Assembly (NCBI GenBank): GCA_013140605.1
Contig: JABFSL010000002.1
Location: 1-64,000, forward strand
Direction of reading: 5' to 3'
Length of the DNA stretch: 64,000 bases
Source: Anaerolineales bacterium
GTDB taxonomy: Bacteria; Chloroflexota; Anaerolineae; Anaerolineales; Villigracilaceae
Part shown: piece by piece, positions 60,388-64,000 of the stretch
How the letters are laid out: each line of letters begins with the position of its first letter
Position numbering within the stretch: position 1 is the stretch's first letter
The notes under the pieces: generated by a model
Databases searched by the model: none
Told to the model about the DNA's origin: nothing
Seen by the model: the letters and a program-made list of their open reading frames with translations, nothing else
Program-made: the position numbers and the translations under genes

Positions 60388-62085
60388 TTAGATGACTGGA
60401 AGCCGAACCGATAATAGCGTACCTGCGCCCGCTTCGCTCTGGACCTCGAACCTGCCTCCGATCAACTCGGAGCGTTCCCTCATCCCAAGCAGACCGAAGT
60501 GCCCGCTCGGCGCGAAGTCTGTTGGGCTTTTAGGAACGACAAAACCAACGCCATTATCACTAATTTCCAATTTGATTTCTTGCCCACTGAAACTGATGGT
60601 GAGCGTCGCGCGGCTGGCTTTGGCGTGGCGCACCGCATTGCTCAATGCTTCCTGCGCTATGCGGTATAACGCCAATTCAACATCGCGCTGGAGTCGTTGT
60701 TCTTGTCCAGTGCGGTAAAAATCCACCTGTAAAGTTTTCGTCTCACGCGCCAGCATTTCAAGTGCGGTGACCAATCCCAGGTCTTCGAGATAGATCGGAC
60801 GCAGGGCACGGATGATGCGGCGCAGATTCTCAACTGTCTGTTCTGCGAGCCCTTCCAATTCCTGGAGTGACTGCTTTCCCTTTTGGTCTTTTACCAACTT
60901 CTCAGCCAACTGAACACGCTGTTTCAAGGCGATCACAGATTGAATGGTTTCATCGTGTAATTCGCGCGCCAGTCTTAAACGTTCCTCTTCCTGTGTGGAA
61001 GTGATGGCTCCAATATAATCATGCAATCCTTCCTGTGCAGCCTGCACCTTGCGGGACATTTCAGTTAGTTCTTTTTGCAGATCCTGTACTTCTGAAATCC
61101 CGCCCACAGATTCTTTGATGGCATCGAAGTCTCCCCAGGCAAGCGAGGCTGCTTTACTCTCCAATTTTTGCAGCGGTTGGACAATACGCGTCGCCACAAA
61201 CCACAATGCGATCAGCGCGAGAATGAAGGCGGGCACAATTACAAGCGGAGCCATTTGGGTAATTTGCAGGGATGGACTGACAACCATTTCCCATTCTTCT
61301 GTAGTGATCAACGCCCAGCCTGTTGGTGTGATGGAACTGTATGCGACAACATGCTCAACGTTATTTTGTTTTAGATATGTTGTTCCACTTTCACCGCGCA
61401 GTGCTTCAGCCACACCTGGATGATCGGGTGCGAGATTATCCCGCATAAGCGGGCCGCTGGAAAATAATAGTTGGCGCGATGAATCAAGAAGATAGATCGA
61501 TACATGATCGGTGTCAGGATAAGAGGCTGAGAGAGTCGTTTGCGCGAGAGTTTCAGGGGAAAACGCGCCTGCCACGATAATGTTGAGGGAAGGAACGGTC
61601 TGCGAGACAATGATGAAGAGTCTGCTCGAGGGTGGGTCAAGAAATGGGGCGGAGAAAACAGGCTCGAGATTAGGCACGAAGCGAGAGGCGAGAGAAACAT
61701 CTTTTTGCACAGCCTGTTCCCAAAATCCAGAAGAAGATGTGCTTGAGATGAGTCGCCCATCCACATCCAGATAAGCGAGTCCGCCATCAAAATCAGAAGC
61801 AAGATCGTTTGTTGTAGATATGGACGCGGTGTTGTTGGATAGTTCAACCAGCGCGGCAAGATTGGAAATACTTGTGGCGCGGTGATGTAATTCAGAAGTC
61901 AACGCCGCCGCCGCAGATTGAACGGCGCGTTCATCGCGTTCACCGACGAGGGCGCGCATATCCTGTTGATGAAGGGAGATGCTCCCAAACGCGATCAACA
62001 ATAAAAGTACCGTGAGTGGAAGAACTGTGATCGCAAGCAGTTGCACGGTAAGCCCGCGCAGAAACGGAGAGCGCGGCTTTTTCAT
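60388..62085 (-). CDS. sensor histidine kinase with cache-type outer domain
   Basis: The 565-residue kinase has a membrane helix (about residues 13-37), an outer domain of about 240 residues with a dCache-like pattern (LAYLDVDGRLISS, VSIYLLDSSRQLLFSSG), and a second helix (about 282-302). HAMP, HisKA_3 with phosphorylated His in RLARELHDETIQSV, and an ATPase domain (ISDNGVGF, GLLGMRERSELI) follow. ATG 62085 overlaps the regulator stop. It may sense a copper- or respiration-related signal for the region, based on position only. Confidence 0.92.
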   Translation of the reverse strand: MKKPRSPFLRGLTVQLLAITVLPLTVLLLLIAFGSISLHQQDMRALVGERDERAVQSAAAALTSELHHRATSISNLAALVELSNNTASISTTNDLASDFDGGLAYLDVDGRLISSTSSSGFWEQAVQKDVSLASRFVPNLEPVFSAPFLDPPSSRLFIIVSQTVPSLNIIVAGAFSPETLAQTTLSASYPDTDHVSIYLLDSSRQLLFSSGPLMRDNLAPDHPGVAEALRGESGTTYLKQNNVEHVVAYSSITPTGWALITTEEWEMVVSPSLQITQMAPLVIVPAFILALIALWFVATRIVQPLQKLESKAASLAWGDFDAIKESVGGISEVQDLQKELTEMSRKVQAAQEGLHDYIGAITSTQEEERLRLARELHDETIQSVIALKQRVQLAEKLVKDQKGKQSLQELEGLAEQTVENLRRIIRALRPIYLEDLGLVTALEMLARETKTLQVDFYRTGQEQRLQRDVELALYRIAQEALSNAVRHAKASRATLTISFSGQEIKLEISDNGVGFVVPKSPTDFAPSGHFGLLGMRERSELIGGRFEVQSEAGAGTLLSVRLPVI

Positions 62086-62759
62086 TCTTCGGGGATGCCG
62101 CCTGAACTCTGTGGGATCCAACCGAGTGACACGCCGCGCATGACAGCTTCGGTACGGCTGGTGGCTTGAAGTTTTGCAAAGATGTGCGCGAGGTGTCCCT
62201 GCACGGTGCGGTCGCTAATGCTCAATTGCACACCGATGGATTTGTTTGTATAGCCTTTCGCGGCAAGCCGCAATACATCGAGTTCACGGTCGGTGAGCGG
62301 TTCAACAGGAGTCTTTTCAGAGGTCTTGAATAAATTTGACATCAGTTTTTTCGTGATGGCTGGGTCAAGTGCAGACTTGCCTTCATGCACATCACGTACC
62401 GCTTGAATAAGTTCATCGGTGCTGGCAGTTTTGAGAACATATCCATTTGCGCCCGCCTGCAAAACAGCCATGACATAAGGTTCGTCGTCGTAGGCTGTGA
62501 GAATCAAAACTCCGACTTCAGGTAAATGTGAACGCACCCAACGGGTCACTTCGATACCGCTGGCTTTTGGCATTTGGATATCCAACACGGCAACATCGGG
62601 TTTATATTTTTGGATGATGGATTGAGCTTCTTCCCCATCCGCTGCTTCGGCAACGACTTGAATATCCTTCGCACTTTCGAGCAGTTGACGAATCCCAGCG
62701 CGGACGATGTTGTGGTCGTCTGCCAAAATGATATTGATCTTCGCTTTAGTTTTTACCAA
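62082..62759 (-). CDS. NarL/FixJ-family response regulator, TTG start
   Basis: The 225-residue regulator has a receiver domain (DD 14-15, Asp60 in VAVLDIQMPKASG, Lys in YVLKTAS) and a LuxR HTH (LTDRELDVLRLAAKGYTNKS...DRTVQGHLAHIFAKL). The open frame extends to 62858, but GGAGG stands six bases before TTG 62759, overlapping the DUF2085 gene's end. It is the best regulator candidate for the shared 18-bp operator in the copper region; this is an inference. Confidence 0.92.
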   Translation of the reverse strand: MVKTKAKINIILADDHNIVRAGIRQLLESAKDIQVVAEAADGEEAQSIIQKYKPDVAVLDIQMPKASGIEVTRWVRSHLPEVGVLILTAYDDEPYVMAVLQAGANGYVLKTASTDELIQAVRDVHEGKSALDPAITKKLMSNLFKTSEKTPVEPLTDRELDVLRLAAKGYTNKSIGVQLSISDRTVQGHLAHIFAKLQATSRTEAVMRGVSLGWIPQSSGGIPEE

Positions 62760-63447
62760 AAGATTCCTCCATGGATGGGAAAACCAACCAAACGATGCCG
62801 AGACCTGCCAAAAGTCCAGTGATGAGGCGCGTGAGAGAATTGAATGAACCAGGCGCATCGCCCGCGTATAAAGTCGCGGGGAGTGAGTTATTTGTCAGCA
62901 GGATGAGCCATTGGTTTGTATCACGAAATCCCTGTCCGATACCAGCAAAGTCACTGATTGTGTGTGTGATTCCATCCAATGCGATCGGAAGAAGGAGGAG
63001 GGCAAATCCCCACCAGGGAAGTGGTTTGATCTTTCGGCGAAGCGGCGACCATGCAACTGCGAAGAGCCAGATACTCGTGTAGAAAGAAATCATTCTATCT
63101 GACCAGGCAATCTTCCAGCCCATGTTTTCATTACCGATAAATTGGCGGAGAATCATCGGGTTGATCGTGTCCTGCCATGCGGTTTTTATTTCAACAAGCG
63201 AGTACATGGATTTTTGACCGAATAGGAAAAAAGAACGCTCTGGCAATTGATGACAGAAAAAAGAATAGATAAAGTATATTGCTTTTCCCGCGCGGTCCCA
63301 GCCGATATGCATGAAGAAGGGCGCGAGAAATGGAACAAACACCCACATCCCGTACACCGTCAAAAAGATTTGAAACCAATGAATGGATAGCCACTCGCCA
63401 ATGGATTGGAATGTTAATGGACGAGATTTCAATGTGGCAGTGGACAT
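62746..63447 (-). CDS. DUF2085 membrane protein
   Basis: The 233-residue protein has about six hydrophobic segments and the DUF2085 signature, IYFIYSFFCHQLPERSFFLFGQ (residues 57-78), with GLARCTGIYIG-type text replaced by WKIAWSDRMISFY. The segment ALDGITHTISDFAGIGQG follows. It follows the DUF3105 gene by seven bases and overlaps the response regulator start. Function unknown; a membrane signal or transport role has been suggested for the family. Confidence 0.87.
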   Translation of the reverse strand: MSTATLKSRPLTFQSIGEWLSIHWFQIFLTVYGMWVFVPFLAPFFMHIGWDRAGKAIYFIYSFFCHQLPERSFFLFGQKSMYSLVEIKTAWQDTINPMILRQFIGNENMGWKIAWSDRMISFYTSIWLFAVAWSPLRRKIKPLPWWGFALLLLPIALDGITHTISDFAGIGQGFRDTNQWLILLTNNSLPATLYAGDAPGSFNSLTRLITGLLAGLGIVWLVFPSMEESFGKN

Positions 63448-63454
63448 TTATTCC

Positions 63455-64000
63455 TTATGGCGCGTCCGGTTCAGGTGCCTTGTTGAGATTGGCACGGTAG
63501 AAAGCCCTGGCTTTATCAGCATCAAAGCTCTCGAACTTTTCCAACTGACCCCACGAGGTTATCACAAGCGGTACATTCAATGAAGGCCAGGGATATGCGA
63601 TTAACTTTGTGCCGCCCAGGTCATCCATTGTATTTTTGATTTGTCCTTTCAACGCCGCACATCCAGTTTCATCGAGGAGGCCGCAGTTGTACCAAAAGAT
63701 GACATATCCATGTTCAAGATTGTGGACAAGATATCCTGCTGGATATTTGTAACTGTTGGTGTCGTAAAAACCCGCATCCAATTCACTTGCATAATGCAGA
63801 CCCGATGTTGGCGGATCGGAGTTATAAAGTCCGGGGTCTGTTTCCAAAGGGATGTGAGGAGAACTAACCATCACAGGGAAGGATTCTCCCGCCGCTGGGC
63901 GCACACCCTGCCATATGATGAATCCAATGATTGCAATTACAGCCACTCCAATTCCGCCCCAAATAAGATTGGCGGTCGTCTTTTGTTTGCGATTGCGTTC
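63455..64000 (-). CDS. DUF3105 protein, N-terminus beyond window
   Basis: The readable part (GTG 63946 is an internal Val, not a start) continues upstream as RNRKQKTTANLIWGGIG to the window end, so the gene is partial. It has one membrane helix and an outer domain with GLHYASELDAGFYD (as PPTSGLHYAS), LVHNLEHGYVIFWYNCG, and AYPWPSLNVPLVITSWG. DUF3105 proteins are secreted or membrane-anchored; their function is unknown. Operon with DUF2085 and the regulator. Confidence 0.88.
   Translation of the reverse strand, partial: ERNRKQKTTANLIWGGIGVAVIAIIGFIIWQGVRPAAGESFPVMVSSPHIPLETDPGLYNSDPPTSGLHYASELDAGFYDTNSYKYPAGYLVHNLEHGYVIFWYNCGLLDETGCAALKGQIKNTMDDLGGTKLIAYPWPSLNVPLVITSWGQLEKFESFDADKARAFYRANLNKAPEPDAP

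Overview
The window looks like part of a chromosome of a Chloroflexota bacterium, probably Anaerolineae. This is inferred from lipoproteins with Thr-Glu-Ala-Pro-rich linkers, several NarL-type two-component systems, a MalT-like LuxR regulator, F420-type and DUF4386/DUF6326 proteins, and many short inverted repeats of kinds common in that phylum. No rRNA, tRNA, CRISPR array or transposase was seen.

Layout. (1) 210-3030, minus strand: an arsenic resistance operon, arsR - ArsP-like permease - small thioredoxin-like protein - ACR3 arsenite efflux. (2) 3244-8785, plus strand, divergent from it: a three-subunit molybdopterin oxidoreductase in the order FeS subunit, NrfD anchor, Tat-exported catalytic subunit (the ttrBCA order), followed by an unlisted tatA. 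(3) 8809-11189: a candidate Moco/Tuco-type riboswitch with a terminator, then fmdE, a TauE-like exporter and a YqeB/EF2563 selenium-molybdenum accessory gene. (4) 11345-14351: a PhnD-like binding lipoprotein, a histidine kinase and a response regulator, arranged like the arsenite sensor AioXSR. Blocks 1-4 read as one oxyanion-respiration and arsenic island.

(5) 15116-24806, minus strand: small membrane proteins, a DUF333 lipoprotein, a CPBP protease, a quinone-oxidoreductase-like dehydrogenase, DUF4386 and DUF6326 proteins with signs of local duplication, and a large MalT-like regulator. (6) 24998-29962: a small HTH protein, a phytoene synthase/desaturase pair, an F420-type reductase and a second dehydrogenase. 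(7) 30009-39407: an uptake and catabolic cluster with two substrate-binding lipoproteins, ABC ATPase and permease, PrpD-like and PrpB-like enzymes and a D-2-hydroxyacid dehydrogenase. (8) 39506-45968: a divergent pair of small AT-rich genes, a two-component system, a SWIM-domain protein and an unknown protein.

(9) 46668-64000, minus strand: a copper and electron-transfer region. It has two CuA-domain proteins (one fused to cytochrome c), two NapH/NosR-like ferredoxin membrane proteins, a PCYCGC protein, a multicopper oxidase, a copper P-type ATPase, a CcdA-like protein, several YHS proteins and a two-component system. The main discovery is here: the last gene of the first operon continues through an in-frame TGA into 60 more conserved-looking codons, giving Gly-Cys-Sec-Pro-Pro with a bacterial SECIS-like hairpin placed just after the TGA. 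It is very probably an unannotated selenoprotein. Four operons in this region also share an 18-bp palindrome, ATAnGC-nAAATG-GCnTAT, 72-87 bp before their first start codon, which defines a candidate regulon.
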